A DNA stretch of 64,000 nucleotides, from positions 1,445,654 to 1,509,653 of the forward strand of contig NZ_CADDWJ010000001.1 of the NCBI RefSeq assembly GCF_902809855.1. The letters are read 5' to 3'. Below the pieces are notes generated by a model. That model saw only the letters and a list, made by a program, of their open reading frames with translations. It made no database searches and was not told the DNA's origin. Positions within the stretch are counted from its first letter, which is position 1; every line of letters starts with the position of its first letter. Of this stretch, positions 36,984 to 46,937 are shown in pieces. Origin of the DNA: Acinetobacter sp. Marseille-Q1618 (GTDB taxonomy: Bacteria > Pseudomonadota > Gammaproteobacteria > Pseudomonadales > Moraxellaceae). The translations under genes and the position numbers were made by a program.

Positions 36984-38600
36984 ATGAAAATTCGTTCTGA
37001 TCTCATGAAAATTGCCAAAAATTTGCATACATGGGTTGGTGTAAGTGCTGGAATTTTACTATTTATCTGCTTTTTTGCAGGTGGTTTAAGCATGTTTCAG
37101 CACCAAATTAGCCAATGGGCAACACCAGAAAAACAAAAACTCCCTCAGATTCAGATTGAACAATATGCAGCTCTAATACAGCAAGTCCAAAAAAAATATC
37201 CTGCAACTGAAAAAAGTTTTACTTTAAATTTTAATTCTAATGAGTTTCATTTTGCACCGTTGTCTTGGACGGAACATGGTCGTGGCGAAGGTTTTAATAC
37301 TGCACAAACTGCATGGCTTGCAAGCTTAGATGAAAATGGACAATTAATTGTTCAACAAGAAAACCTATCCAAAGCAGGTTGGCTGATTGAACAACTGCAT
37401 GAAACAGGTGGTATTCCAGGCATGCTCGGACATCATGGTTTTGGTGTCTATGTGATGGGAATTGTTGCTGTTTTATATTTCTTAGCCCTGATGTCAGGAC
37501 TGATTATTTTACTTCCTACATTGATTAAAGATTATTTTGTAATTCGCCCGGGAAAAAATAAAAAGCGTTTTTGGTTGGATACGCATAATGTGGTCGGAAT
37601 TACCAGTTTACCTTTTCATATTTTAATCAGTGTTTCGGTGATTGTTTTTGCCTTCCATGATCTTTTTTATGATGCTTTGGGAGAGTTAGCCTTAAAAGGA
37701 AAGCCTGTTTTTACACCACCTGCCAAAGAAGTGATTCATGTCAGCTCAACTGAAAATGATATTCATCAAATTTTAAATAAAATTCATCAAGTTGCACCTG
37801 AATATCGGGTTGATTATATTCAAATGGCTAATTTAGATGATCCGCAAAAAGCCTCTGCACGCATTGCCCTGTATAGTGACGATCAAATGCTACGCGGTGC
37901 ATCGCAAGATTTTATGCGTATGAATCCTTATGCCGTGGATAAATTTGATGTCAGTTTTATTAACACACAAAATACTGCCAGTGACAAACTGGTAAATGCC
38001 ATGTTTAGTTTACATTTTGGCAGTTTTGGTGGATTTACTATACGTTGGGTTTATCTCATTCTCGGCATTGGCGGCGCATTTTTATTTTACTCAGGTAATA
38101 TTTTATGGGTCGAAACTCGGGCACGTAAACAAAAACGAGCACAAGACCCAATTCCAACACAGCGTAAAGATGTCGTATTTTTAGCGAACTTGACCATCGG
38201 CACCTGTTTAGGTTGTATCTTGGGGATCGTTGCGACTTTGGTGCTGAGTCGTATTATTTTTCAATACTTACCATTCAACAGTATCAATCATTTCTTTATG
38301 TATGGCTATTATGCAATCTTTTTAGCGTGTAGTGCTTTTGCATTTATTATCGGCTATGCCAAAGCCCTGCCAAAATTGCTGATGATGATTGCTATAGCTT
38401 TGATACTCATGCCATTAACCAGTTTGATTGGAATATTTATTCCTAGTAGCGGGATCTCTGTCTATGGCGGTGCAACAATTTGGGTTGATGTAGTTGCATT
38501 GGTTTCGGCTCTGGCATTTTTACGTTTCTATCAACAAGCACGAGACCGTCAAAAAAATGCTGAGCAAGGTTCTTTATGGGCGGTAACAAGCAAATCCTAA
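36984..38600 (+). CDS. PepSY-associated membrane protein (iron-uptake type)
   Basis: A 538-aa inner-membrane protein with the PepSY-TM layout: an N-terminal helix (LHTWVGVSAGILLFICFFAGG), a large periplasmic domain, a helix pair around residues 155-180, a LDTHNVVGI heme-like motif near residue 198, and four C-terminal helices. Family members act as membrane reductases for ferric siderophores or accompany TonB receptors. It is the last gene of a Fur-box operon with DUF3325 and DUF3649 proteins. No TonB-dependent receptor is present in this window. Confidence 0.88.
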   Translation: MKIRSDLMKIAKNLHTWVGVSAGILLFICFFAGGLSMFQHQISQWATPEKQKLPQIQIEQYAALIQQVQKKYPATEKSFTLNFNSNEFHFAPLSWTEHGRGEGFNTAQTAWLASLDENGQLIVQQENLSKAGWLIEQLHETGGIPGMLGHHGFGVYVMGIVAVLYFLALMSGLIILLPTLIKDYFVIRPGKNKKRFWLDTHNVVGITSLPFHILISVSVIVFAFHDLFYDALGELALKGKPVFTPPAKEVIHVSSTENDIHQILNKIHQVAPEYRVDYIQMANLDDPQKASARIALYSDDQMLRGASQDFMRMNPYAVDKFDVSFINTQNTASDKLVNAMFSLHFGSFGGFTIRWVYLILGIGGAFLFYSGNILWVETRARKQKRAQDPIPTQRKDVVFLANLTIGTCLGCILGIVATLVLSRIIFQYLPFNSINHFFMYGYYAIFLACSAFAFIIGYAKALPKLLMMIAIALILMPLTSLIGIFIPSSGISVYGGATIWVDVVALVSALAFLRFYQQARDRQKNAEQGSLWAVTSKS

Positions 38601-38637
38601 CTTTCTTGTTCAGCTTAGTATTGGAAAATTAAAGTTC

Positions 38638-38674
38638 AGCCAATCATTTAGTCATAAGTGATTGGCTTTTTTGT
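38638..38674 (+). terminator. Rho-independent terminator
   Basis: Stem AGCCAATCA/TGATTGGCT with a 12-nt loop and T6 ends the iron operon. Confidence 0.85.
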
Positions 38675-38769
38675 TTAAATATCATTCTCAATATAAAACA
38701 CAGAGATGGCATCCATTTTGCTTATCAGTATTACGTTTAATAAAAATCGTAATATTGGGGCGACACATT

Positions 38770-39714
38770 ATGGCTTATGTTGCTAGTGAACTCGGTGCAA
38801 GACAAAAACTTTTGCTCGGTTTTGGTTCTTTTTTAATTCCTATTTTAATTTGGTGTGCTGTTAGTTATTTGCCTTTTATTTGGCATCCACAAGTACAAAT
38901 TACACAGTCAGGCAATGTGCCATTTTTTCAAATTGATAGTCGTGTAGATAAAGCTGTTTTTTATGCTGAAGCACAAAATGCAGTCAATCAGGATGCTACA
39001 CCACCCCAAGGAAAATTAGTTAATCCGATTTATTTACCTGCACCACATGAAGTCGCAATTGCATTGGTCACGGCATTTACCACACCACCAGCACAAGCAG
39101 ATGCACCGTGGTTTCATCAAAGCTTATGGCACAGTATTAAAATTGTTTTTACTGCATTTTTTCTGTCCTCGCTGATTGGTATTCCGCTGGGAATTTTATG
39201 TGGATTTTCTAAAACCATCTCCCAACTCACTGAGCCATTTGTAGAGTTTTTCCGTTACTTGCCTGCACCTGCCTTTGGTGCATTAGCAGTGGCGATTTTG
39301 GGAATTAATGATGCACCGAAAATTGCCATTATCGTGATTGGTACGCTATTTCAACAAATTTTGATCATCGCCAATACCACGCGTATGGTAGATAAGGGCT
39401 TGATTGAAGCAGGTTTTACACTGGGTACCAATAAATTTAAAAGCTTATTTTATGTGGTCATTCCTGCTGCACTACCTGATATTTATCGTGATTTACGGGT
39501 GTTACTCGGTTGGGCATGGACCTATTTAATCGTGTCTGAACTGATCGGTACAACCTCTGGCATTACTTGGTTTATTACCCAACAAGCACGCTATCAAAAC
39601 TTTGACAATGTCTATGCGGCGATTCTCATTATTGGTGTGATTGGTTTGCTCTGTGATGTTGTACTCATGAAACTTGGGCAACGTCTGTTTAAATGGAAAG
39701 TAGGAGTAAAATAA
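38770..39714 (+). CDS. ABC transporter permease (NitT/TauT type)
   Basis: A 314-aa inner-membrane permease. The start is set at ATG 38770, the first with a sensible hydrophobic N-terminus. A long periplasmic segment of about 90 residues follows the first helix, then the binding-protein-dependent permease core with an EAA-like loop (GFTLGTNKFKSLFYVVIPAALP) near residue 220. It resembles the SsuC/TauC/NrtB group. Its stop shares one base with the ATPase start (TAATG). No substrate-binding protein gene is adjacent, so the substrate is open. Confidence 0.88.
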   Translation: MAYVASELGARQKLLLGFGSFLIPILIWCAVSYLPFIWHPQVQITQSGNVPFFQIDSRVDKAVFYAEAQNAVNQDATPPQGKLVNPIYLPAPHEVAIALVTAFTTPPAQADAPWFHQSLWHSIKIVFTAFFLSSLIGIPLGILCGFSKTISQLTEPFVEFFRYLPAPAFGALAVAILGINDAPKIAIIVIGTLFQQILIIANTTRMVDKGLIEAGFTLGTNKFKSLFYVVIPAALPDIYRDLRVLLGWAWTYLIVSELIGTTSGITWFITQQARYQNFDNVYAAILIIGVIGLLCDVVLMKLGQRLFKWKVGVK

Positions 39715-40610
39715 TGAATCTTCATCCTGAACAACATATTGATTTTGATACAAAAGCCTATTTTGATGCGATTTATCAACGCCCTGTGATTTTGGAAGCC
39801 AAACAGCTCACACAAATTTTTAAACATGATCAAGTTGAACGTACCATTTTAAAGCAATTAGACTTAAAAATTCATAAACGAGAATTTATTTGTGTGATCG
39901 GTCCTTCAGGTTGCGGAAAATCTACCTTTAGCCGTGTCGTAGCAGGCTTAGACCCTTATAGTCAGGGTGAACTTTTGATCGATGGTCAGAATATTCATGG
40001 CCCTAGTCCTGAGCGCGGCATGGTTTTTCAAGGCTATACCCTATTTCCGTGGAAAACCGTAAAAGAAAATGTCATGTTTGGACCGCTGATGAAAGGTGCA
40101 AGTCATCCTGTCGCAGAAGCCGCTGCACGAGAATGGATCAATATCATTGGTTTAGAAAAATATGAAAACCAATATCCACATCAACTTTCAGGCGGAATGA
40201 AACAACGGGTTGCCATTGCACGTGCTTTGGTGAATGAACCCAAAATTTTATTGATGGATGAACCTTTTGGTGCACTTGATCCACATACTCGCCAAAAAAT
40301 GCAAAAGCACCTAATGGACTTATGGCAAAATATTGATATTACAATTATTTTTGTGACACATGATATGGATGAAGCGATTTTATTGGCAGATCGAATCGTG
40401 GCACTCAAAGCCAATCCTGGAGAAATTAAAGAAATTATTGAGGTGCACCTTCCTCGTCCACGCCATCCTGAGTTAATGACTACACCAGAATTTAAACATT
40501 TACGTAAGCGTGTTGATTTTCTTGTTCATGCACAGGAAGATGAACTCGACCCTGCATTAGAAGATTTACCTAAAATTCCTCGTATGACCCAAGTCAGTAC
40601 ACATAAGTAG
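39714..40610 (+). CDS. ABC transporter ATP-binding protein (NitT/TauT type)
   Basis: A 298-aa ABC ATPase. The start at ATG 39714 has TAGGAG eight bases upstream. It has Walker A GPSGCGKST near residue 64, signature LSGGMKQR near residue 158, Walker B LLMDEPFGALD near residue 178 and an H-loop (FVTHDMDEA). It is the energy-coupling partner of the preceding permease, with which it overlaps by one base. Confidence 0.9.
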   Translation: MNLHPEQHIDFDTKAYFDAIYQRPVILEAKQLTQIFKHDQVERTILKQLDLKIHKREFICVIGPSGCGKSTFSRVVAGLDPYSQGELLIDGQNIHGPSPERGMVFQGYTLFPWKTVKENVMFGPLMKGASHPVAEAAAREWINIIGLEKYENQYPHQLSGGMKQRVAIARALVNEPKILLMDEPFGALDPHTRQKMQKHLMDLWQNIDITIIFVTHDMDEAILLADRIVALKANPGEIKEIIEVHLPRPRHPELMTTPEFKHLRKRVDFLVHAQEDELDPALEDLPKIPRMTQVSTHK

Positions 40611-40635
40611 TTTCTTGGATTATCACAGCGAAATG

Positions 40636-40665
40636 ATGCAGGTCAATTTTGCCTGCATTTCATAA
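40636..40665 (+). terminator. Possible terminator
   Basis: A 7-bp stem ATGCAGG/CCTGCAT with a 9-nt loop, followed by a weak TTCAT tail, 25 bp after the ABC ATPase gene. Confidence 0.45.
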
Positions 40666-40853
40666 AAAACCAATCTAAAACATTGAAATATATTAAAATT
40701 TAATGCATTCAAGTGCTGCATTTCTCGTTAACATTTTTCAGTATAAATAAAGTGCATCTAAAAATATTTTTTATATCTGAGTACTCTTAGATGTCGCTTG
40801 TGCTTAAGCGTGATTAAATATACTTAGTACAATTACATAGTCATAACGATAAA

Positions 40854-41603
40854 ATGAAATTTAAAATAATTTTCGCTTTTATTTGCTTACTCAGTACAAC
40901 CACTTTGAGCTATGCAAAAATCAGTATATTTCAACCTAAATTTCCTCAATTTTCTGATCCTGTTCAAACACGTAAAATGCATAATCAGCAGTATTTTCTC
41001 GGCAACGCCACTTTTCAAAATCGTGTCAGCGTACCCTATTATGGTGTAACAGTACTTAGTCCTGTGGATGAAGGGCTGATTGAAAAAGTTCTGAAATGCC
41101 ATGCACAATCATGTCATTTTGATTTTAAATTAGAGGAAAAGTACGCCAAACAATTAAAACTACTTTATTTACCTGAAATAGGCGTGCTTTTGGTTCCTCG
41201 ACATTGGCAAGATATTCAAACCAATGCTGGCGCAAACGGCACAGGTTCAAGTTTACTCATGAGTCCAAATCATCAAGAAGCCATTACTTTGTATGATTCT
41301 TCATTATGTTCGGGCTGTGGTTATCCTGCAGCGAGTTTGTATTTTCCACATTTGCTCAAACAAAGTCTTGAATATGAATATGGCGGTATTCAAGACCGTA
41401 ATAAAAAATTAACTTTGGTTTATCCAAATAAAACTACGGCATTTTTTAGTTATCAAATTCCAAAAATTAGCTATAAAACACATGGTGTTGCCAAATATAC
41501 CGATGATGGAGATTTTAACTTTCGTGAAATTCATGTGACATTTAATCAAAACAATCAAAGTTTAGTCCGTACGATTTTAAACTTTTATCATGCCACACAT
41601 TAA
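40854..41603 (+). CDS. Secreted hypothetical protein (DUF4850-like)
   Basis: A 249-aa protein with a clean signal peptide cleaved after LSYA (residue ~21). The mature part contains four cysteines in two pairs (CHAQSC and CSGCGYP), consistent with disulfides in the periplasm. Its overall pattern resembles DUF4850, but I am recalling this rather than checking it. Function unknown. It has its own terminator and shows no operon partner. Confidence 0.68.
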   Translation: MKFKIIFAFICLLSTTTLSYAKISIFQPKFPQFSDPVQTRKMHNQQYFLGNATFQNRVSVPYYGVTVLSPVDEGLIEKVLKCHAQSCHFDFKLEEKYAKQLKLLYLPEIGVLLVPRHWQDIQTNAGANGTGSSLLMSPNHQEAITLYDSSLCSGCGYPAASLYFPHLLKQSLEYEYGGIQDRNKKLTLVYPNKTTAFFSYQIPKISYKTHGVAKYTDDGDFNFREIHVTFNQNNQSLVRTILNFYHATH

Positions 41604-41632
41604 AACCATTCACACCACAGGCATTTAATAAA

Positions 41633-41663
41633 AAAGAGAACATTTGGATATGTTCTCTTTCAC
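41633..41663. terminator. Bidirectional terminator
   Basis: An 11-bp stem AAAGAGAACAT/ATGTTCTCTTT with a 6-nt loop, flanked by A and T runs, between convergent genes. Confidence 0.82.
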
Positions 41664-41683
41664 AGTTGTTAAAATTCTAAAAA

Positions 41684-42883
41684 TTATTTTTCATCTAAAA
41701 CCGATTCAAAGGCTTTTAGACGCTTATGAATAGATAAAAGCTCGATGATAGTTTTCCATGAGCTGATAAGATATTGAAAAGACTCTCGTACCTTATCAAA
41801 TACATTACCAATTTGATTTAATAAACCTAAAGTCATCGTTCCTGCTGCAATCGATGGAAATAGCACAACTAAACTAAATAAAATATCAAGCTGCGCATAC
41901 CATGTACTGACCATATTAAAATAAGCATAATGAAAATATAAACGGAAATAGTTTTTACGTACATTTTGGAATAATTGCTTCAATGTTGCAGGCTGTGCAC
42001 GGTCTGCATAATCTTCACCATAGACTAACTCTTTTCGATAAGCTGCTTCAACTTTTTGATTATTAAACTCTAATCCAGGGAGTTTAATTCCTACCACCAT
42101 CAATAGGAATGTACCAAAAATTGCCCAACCAATTGCTGCCCACACTAATGAATATTTGATTTCACCAATCACAGGCAGTACAGGAACATGCTTAGAAAGT
42201 TCAATTAATACAGGTAAAAATGCAATTAAAATCATAATCGCCTTAATAAAACTTACACCTAGTGATTCTAAAGTTGTAGCAAAACGCATGGTATCTTCTT
42301 GTACACGTTGTGATGCACCTTCCACGTGACGTAATTTATCCCAATGTGCCGTGTAATATTCATTCATCGCTGTACGCCAACGGAAAATATAATGACTGAC
42401 AAAAAATGAATTAATTACAGCAATAGTCACAGCCACCATTGCTATCATTAAAAATGTTAATGTTCCCATATATAAGTCTTGAATATTGCCGCCACCACTG
42501 CTAAGCATTTTTTGAATTAAATCCCAAAATGGACCATACCACGCATTAATCGCAACAGAAACTTGCACGCCAAACCAAACATTAAATAAAATAAATGCCG
42601 ATCCCCACACTGACCATGCTTGCCATTTATTATCAGATCGCCATTTCCAAAATCCTGCAAATATTGCAGTCGCAGCAAAGAACCATAAATAAAACCACAA
42701 AAACTGCGCTGACCAAAAACGACTCACATTAATCGGCAATTCAGCACTGGCATAACCTTGCGGAAAACCGATAAATTCGCCCCATGCTTTTCCTCCGCTA
42801 TACCATAAGACTAGATTGATCACGAACCACATCAACAGAGACCCAAAAAACCATTTTGGATTTGGAAAAAAAGACTTAAACAT
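41684..42883 (-). CDS. sbmA: SbmA/BacA peptide antibiotic transporter
   Basis: A 399-aa inner-membrane protein of the SbmA/BacA family, which imports proline-rich antimicrobial peptides, microcins and related compounds using the proton gradient. About seven to eight hydrophobic segments are visible. Family-typical parts are the [17 protein letters not shown] loop near residue 113, [13 protein letters not shown] near residue 165, [16 protein letters not shown] near residue 185 and a C-terminal [11 protein letters not shown] stretch. The length matches SbmA (~406 aa). No nucleotide-binding domain is present. Confidence 0.94.
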   Translation of the reverse strand: MFKSFFPNPKWFFGSLLMWFVINLVLWYSGGKAWGEFIGFPQGYASAELPINVSRFWSAQFLWFYLWFFAATAIFAGFWKWRSDNKWQAWSVWGSAFILFNVWFGVQVSVAINAWYGPFWDLIQKMLSSGGGNIQDLYMGTLTFLMIAMVAVTIAVINSFFVSHYIFRWRTAMNEYYTAHWDKLRHVEGASQRVQEDTMRFATTLESLGVSFIKAIMILIAFLPVLIELSKHVPVLPVIGEIKYSLVWAAIGWAIFGTFLLMVVGIKLPGLEFNNQKVEAAYRKELVYGEDYADRAQPATLKQLFQNVRKNYFRLYFHYAYFNMVSTWYAQLDILFSLVVLFPSIAAGTMTLGLLNQIGNVFDKVRESFQYLISSWKTIIELLSIHKRLKAFESVLDEK

Positions 42884-43127
42884 TGAGTATTGCTATCCTT
42901 AATCATTTTTTAAATTTACGGTTTGCAATACTATGCCCAAAAACTTAAAGAAAAATATGGCTCTGCCTTAATTTTTTTATATTTTAGTAACTTGTCATAT
43001 GACTTACATACAAAAAAGCTGTATTTTCAAACTTATGTTTATATCCATTGGTCTGATTAAATCGTTCATATCAATCTGCTATGGTCGATCTATATAAAAT
43101 CAAGCAAGTTAAAAGAGGGAAAATCTC

Positions 43128-43706
43128 ATGGCTAAACAAATTTTGATGTTGGTGGGTGACTATGTTGAAGATTATGAAACAATGGTGCCATACCAGTTTT
43201 TAACAGGCTTAGGCTATACGGTACATGCTGTCTGTCCGGATAAAAAAGCAGGTGATACCGTTGCTACCGCTATTCATGACTTTGAAGGTGAGCAGACCTA
43301 TAGTGAAAAGCGTGGTCACAATTTTGCTATTAATTATGATTTTGCAGCAGTGAATAGTGCTGATTATGTAGGTCTTGTCATTCCTGGTGGACGCGCACCT
43401 GAATATCTTCGCATGTATGCACGTGTGATTGAAATTGTACGTGAGTTTGATGCAGCCAAAAAACCAATTGCAGCAGTTTGTCATGGTGCACAACTTTTAG
43501 CAGCAGCAGATGTTCTTCAAGGTCGTGTATGTTCAGCTTATCCTGCTTGTGCTGTTGAAGTGAAACTTGCTGGTGGTCAATATGCAGACATTGCCGTGAC
43601 TGAAGCTGTCACTGATGGACATTTGGTTACCGCTCCTGCTTGGCCTGCTCATCCTGCATGGTTGGCACAATTTATTAAGGTTTTAGGGGCGACAGTACAA
43701 CTTTAA
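43128..43706 (+). CDS. DJ-1/PfpI family protein
   Basis: A 192-aa class I glutamine amidotransferase-like protein. The nucleophile-elbow cysteine is C118 in AVCHGAQ, with the family's acidic partner near E15. Members act as chaperones, deglycases or proteases, and the role here is not determined. Good ribosome-binding site (AGAGGGA) before ATG 43128. Confidence 0.88.
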   Translation: MAKQILMLVGDYVEDYETMVPYQFLTGLGYTVHAVCPDKKAGDTVATAIHDFEGEQTYSEKRGHNFAINYDFAAVNSADYVGLVIPGGRAPEYLRMYARVIEIVREFDAAKKPIAAVCHGAQLLAAADVLQGRVCSAYPACAVEVKLAGGQYADIAVTEAVTDGHLVTAPAWPAHPAWLAQFIKVLGATVQL

Positions 43707-43920
43707 TAAAATAAATACTGGTGGCGTGAGATGTTTTGCAAATCAAATATCATTTTCATATAAGTTTTGATCAATATCTCACAAAACCATAGATTTAGCT
43801 TGTAATCAAATCAATACAATTGCTTGTATGGTTTAAGTTTCAATTCAATAAAATAATCATTTAGACATGTCATAATTCCCTTCACAACTTTATTTTTAAA
43901 CCAGTATTTAGGATTTGTTT

Positions 43921-44109
43921 ATGGATATCATCGAATTATTGCAACCGATGACCTTAAAAAAAGGTGACTTAGAACCAATTACCATTGCGGCTGGTACTTT
44001 ATTAAAAGTTAAAATGGAAAATCCTTCGTCATATTTGGTTGAGGATGAGTCTGGAATTTCCTTTTTAGTTAATTTTAAAGATGAAGATACGGTTTGGAAA
44101 AAGATTTAA
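43921..44109 (+). CDS. Small hypothetical protein
   Basis: A 62-aa soluble protein. The start is set at ATG 43921 with AGGA seven bases upstream. Alternating strands (PITIAAGTLLKVKM, YLVEDESGISFLVNF) suggest a small beta-barrel or SH3-like fold. I recognise no family and no operon partner. Confidence 0.6.
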   Translation: MDIIELLQPMTLKKGDLEPITIAAGTLLKVKMENPSSYLVEDESGISFLVNFKDEDTVWKKI

Positions 44110-44264
44110 TTTCTCATTGAATCTATGAGATTAAGTTTTATGCCTCTCAAAATCACTCAAAGTGCATTTTTCCCAGATGATTTTGAAAGAAAAATTTGAT
44201 AAAACTTAATCTCTAATAAACATATTCATCTTTAATTACCTTAGGTACACGATACTGCTGTCCA

Positions 44265-44972
44265 TCAAATTAGAATAAATTTCTGTTGTAATGCCTGAGC
44301 TTTAAGCTTTTTACAATTTTTTTCAGTACCATACATTTCATATTTTTCAATTTTACCGTTGAGTTCTATATCAAAAAAATGATTAGTTTGTGTTTTTTGC
44401 ATGATTAAGGTTGATCTACGCTCTTCAATATCAGCATTACAACGTGTATCTGTTTCTGCTCGGTATTGATTTACAATCAAACTATTCAATATCTTACGTT
44501 TATTGTTTAGATCATATAAATCTAATAATTGCATCGAAAATGGGTTTGGTTGTGAATATCCACGATAATTTAAGCGCAAACCCACTGCTCTTAAACTTGA
44601 GTTGAGTTGATAGGTAGCGGTATCGAGTTGAATACTTTCCAAAGCGATTGCATCTGAAACTAAGGGTTCTTTGACATGATAAACATCATTGGCTTTATGC
44701 TGCCGTTGATCCCAAGAAATCAGTGATAAAATATAATCTCCCACTTCAGGTTCATGGGGTTCTGATCGCCATTCAGCATAGGCGATCAACTGAGTATTTG
44801 GTTGATTGGGTAATATTTTACAGTCCACCAAATCACTTGTGGAATAGCTGATTTTGGCTTGTTTTAAAATGGCTGAAAGTTGAGATTCGTCTGTGCAATC
44901 TATAGCAACTGCCATTGTATTCATTGCAATATAAGAGAAAAATCCACACGCTAACTTTAATTTTATTTTCAT
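44265..44972 (-). CDS. Exported hypothetical protein
   Basis: A 235-aa protein with an N-terminal signal peptide (MKIKLKLACGFFSYIAMNTMAVA). The start is set at ATG 44972 with AGAGA upstream, since an upstream in-frame start adds non-signal residues. Four cysteines in the mature part could form disulfides. No family recognised. Its start lies 31 bp downstream of the SDR stop on the same strand. Confidence 0.65.
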   Translation of the reverse strand: MKIKLKLACGFFSYIAMNTMAVAIDCTDESQLSAILKQAKISYSTSDLVDCKILPNQPNTQLIAYAEWRSEPHEPEVGDYILSLISWDQRQHKANDVYHVKEPLVSDAIALESIQLDTATYQLNSSLRAVGLRLNYRGYSQPNPFSMQLLDLYDLNNKRKILNSLIVNQYRAETDTRCNADIEERRSTLIMQKTQTNHFFDIELNGKIEKYEMYGTEKNCKKLKAQALQQKFILI

Positions 44973-45003
44973 GTAAATTTCTCTTATATTTTTAAGCAAG
45001 CGT

Positions 45004-45801
45004 TTATTTCACTTTCATTTTACGAATCATTTTATATAGAAATTGTGGTGAAATTCTTGAAACTGCGACACCTAGTTTTTCTTTACGCCCACCAATAACA
45101 ATATACTCTTCACCTTTGCTTAAGGCTTGTATGGCTTGTTGTGCAAAAACATCAGCATCCAAACCATTTTCAATCGCTTCATCCTGATGTCCTTGCGGTT
45201 TACCTTCACCATTTAAAGCATTAAATGACACATTGGTTTTGACAAAACCAGGGAAGATGACTGAAACATTTACTCCATCTTTAGCAACTTCAGCACGTAA
45301 ACTGTTCGCCCACATATGAATCGCAGCTTTTGCAGCCGAATAAGATGCGCGATATTGCGTTCCCAGTAAGCCTGCAATACTTGAAACATAAGCAATACGT
45401 GCAGATTTTTGCGCTAAAAAAGTCGGTAAAACAGTTTTGGTTAAAAATACTTGTGAAAAGTAATCAATTTCCATAATGGCACGTTCAGTTTGCATGGTGG
45501 TATCGGCAATCAAGGCACGCTGACTCAAACCTGCGTTATTGATCAACCAATCAATCCGCCCTTTTTCTTGTAAAACTTGCTCATAAGCATGGCGAACTTC
45601 GGATTCATTGGTGATATCCATCGCTACAGAAATATGTCGATCTGGATGTAACAAACTGACACGTACATTTTCCAGCTCATCCAAACGGCGTGCACTAAGT
45701 ACCACTTGCGCACCTTGTAAAGCACACTCTTTGGCTAATGCTTTGCCTAAACCCGATGAAGCTCCAGTAATCCAAACAACCTTATTTTCTATACCTTCCA
45801 T
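45004..45801 (-). CDS. Short-chain dehydrogenase/reductase
   Basis: A 265-aa classical SDR with TGASSGLG at residues 12-19, NNAG near residue 90, a catalytic Ser in VSSIAG and a YSAAK active site. The C-terminus is basic (KMIRKMKVK) with an IGGRKEKLG segment, as in membrane-associated DHRS7-like SDRs. The substrate is unknown. Confidence 0.88.
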   Translation of the reverse strand: MEGIENKVVWITGASSGLGKALAKECALQGAQVVLSARRLDELENVRVSLLHPDRHISVAMDITNESEVRHAYEQVLQEKGRIDWLINNAGLSQRALIADTTMQTERAIMEIDYFSQVFLTKTVLPTFLAQKSARIAYVSSIAGLLGTQYRASYSAAKAAIHMWANSLRAEVAKDGVNVSVIFPGFVKTNVSFNALNGEGKPQGHQDEAIENGLDADVFAQQAIQALSKGEEYIVIGGRKEKLGVAVSRISPQFLYKMIRKMKVK

Positions 45802-45879
45802 GAAATCTATTCCTCACCTATTTATTGTAAATATGCCATAAAAATAATTTCATGCAAACCATTGATCAATAGCTAAAAA

Positions 45880-46572
45880 CTATGCACGTACCAAGAAATG
45901 GTTAAAATGTTTTGCATAATGTTGTGCTTTTTCAGCATCACTGGCTTTGTATTCATCCCCTACTTTTTCAAGTCGTTTATAGCCTGTACTGGTGATCATA
46001 TTAATCACGCCATTTAAGGTTTTATCCACTACAAAATTAAACTTTAATAACGTTTTTGGATCACGAATAAACTCAGAAATTCCAAGATCAATAATTTTTA
46101 CCAAATTTTTCAAGGTTGCAGGCAAAGCTTGAATATTTCCCGCTAAAACTTGTTCAATATTACGACTTGCTTCTTCCCCTAAACTTCGGTCTAGCACATA
46201 GTACATATAGATTTGTTCAGGATTTGAATGATCAAATTTTTGTAAAATATGATTTGCAACGGGTTTTAAACGGTCATTGCCAAAAAATGAAATCGACCAA
46301 GGCATATATTTTCTAAGCGCACTTTCAATTTGTTCAAATATTTGTTCAGCTTCTTTTAGACTTTTTTGTCCTGCTGTATCCAAGGTTTTGCCTCGTTTTT
46401 CTTCAATTAATCGTCCAAAAACTTGCTCTAAAACCTGACACGACATTTCGGTAAATATACTGCCCAATTGTTTAGATAAACTTTCCTTGTCACCTTGATT
46501 CAAACGTTCAGTCACATTTTTTAACGCTTGATACGTTTCGGTATTGATTGCTAAGTTAATTTTGTAAGTCAT
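45880..46572 (-). CDS. Helical hypothetical protein
   Basis: A 230-aa soluble, largely alpha-helical protein. The start is set at ATG 46572, with AAGG about ten bases upstream. No signal peptide, membrane segment or catalytic motif. I do not recognise the family. It may form a small transcription unit with the downstream SDR gene on the same strand (78 bp gap). The following 365 bp up to valS hold no gene and must contain two divergent promoters. Confidence 0.68.
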   Translation of the reverse strand: MTYKINLAINTETYQALKNVTERLNQGDKESLSKQLGSIFTEMSCQVLEQVFGRLIEEKRGKTLDTAGQKSLKEAEQIFEQIESALRKYMPWSISFFGNDRLKPVANHILQKFDHSNPEQIYMYYVLDRSLGEEASRNIEQVLAGNIQALPATLKNLVKIIDLGISEFIRDPKTLLKFNFVVDKTLNGVINMITSTGYKRLEKVGDEYKASDAEKAQHYAKHFNHFLVRA

Positions 46573-46937
46573 GCAAATCAGCCTTTTGTTAATATTATTG
46601 GTCAACGGTGTTGAGATATTAGCAAAGCATAATTACTTATGCATTGTCTTTTTATCCTAGTTTTTTGATTTTCACTGGCGATTAAGCCACTCTTTTTCAT
46701 ACTATTTTATAGCTTTTATTGTAATTTTGACTAATTTAGTAGGGTATTTAGCTGTTTTCATTTTTGTTTTTAATATTTTTTTGGACAATATTTAAATGCT
46801 AAAGATCGTATATTTTGAAAGACCAAATTTAAAAATTATTTTTAAGCTGTAAATGAGCTGAATCAGAATCAACAAAGCCAATAAATATTTTGCTACAATG
46901 GATGCAATTTTTTATCTACTTTTGATCTGTTTAGACT

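Noticed and set aside
46573..46937. T-box or other leader riboswitch upstream of valS
   Set aside because: No specifier loop, antiterminator or terminator structure could be seen, and T-boxes are not expected in gammaproteobacteria.
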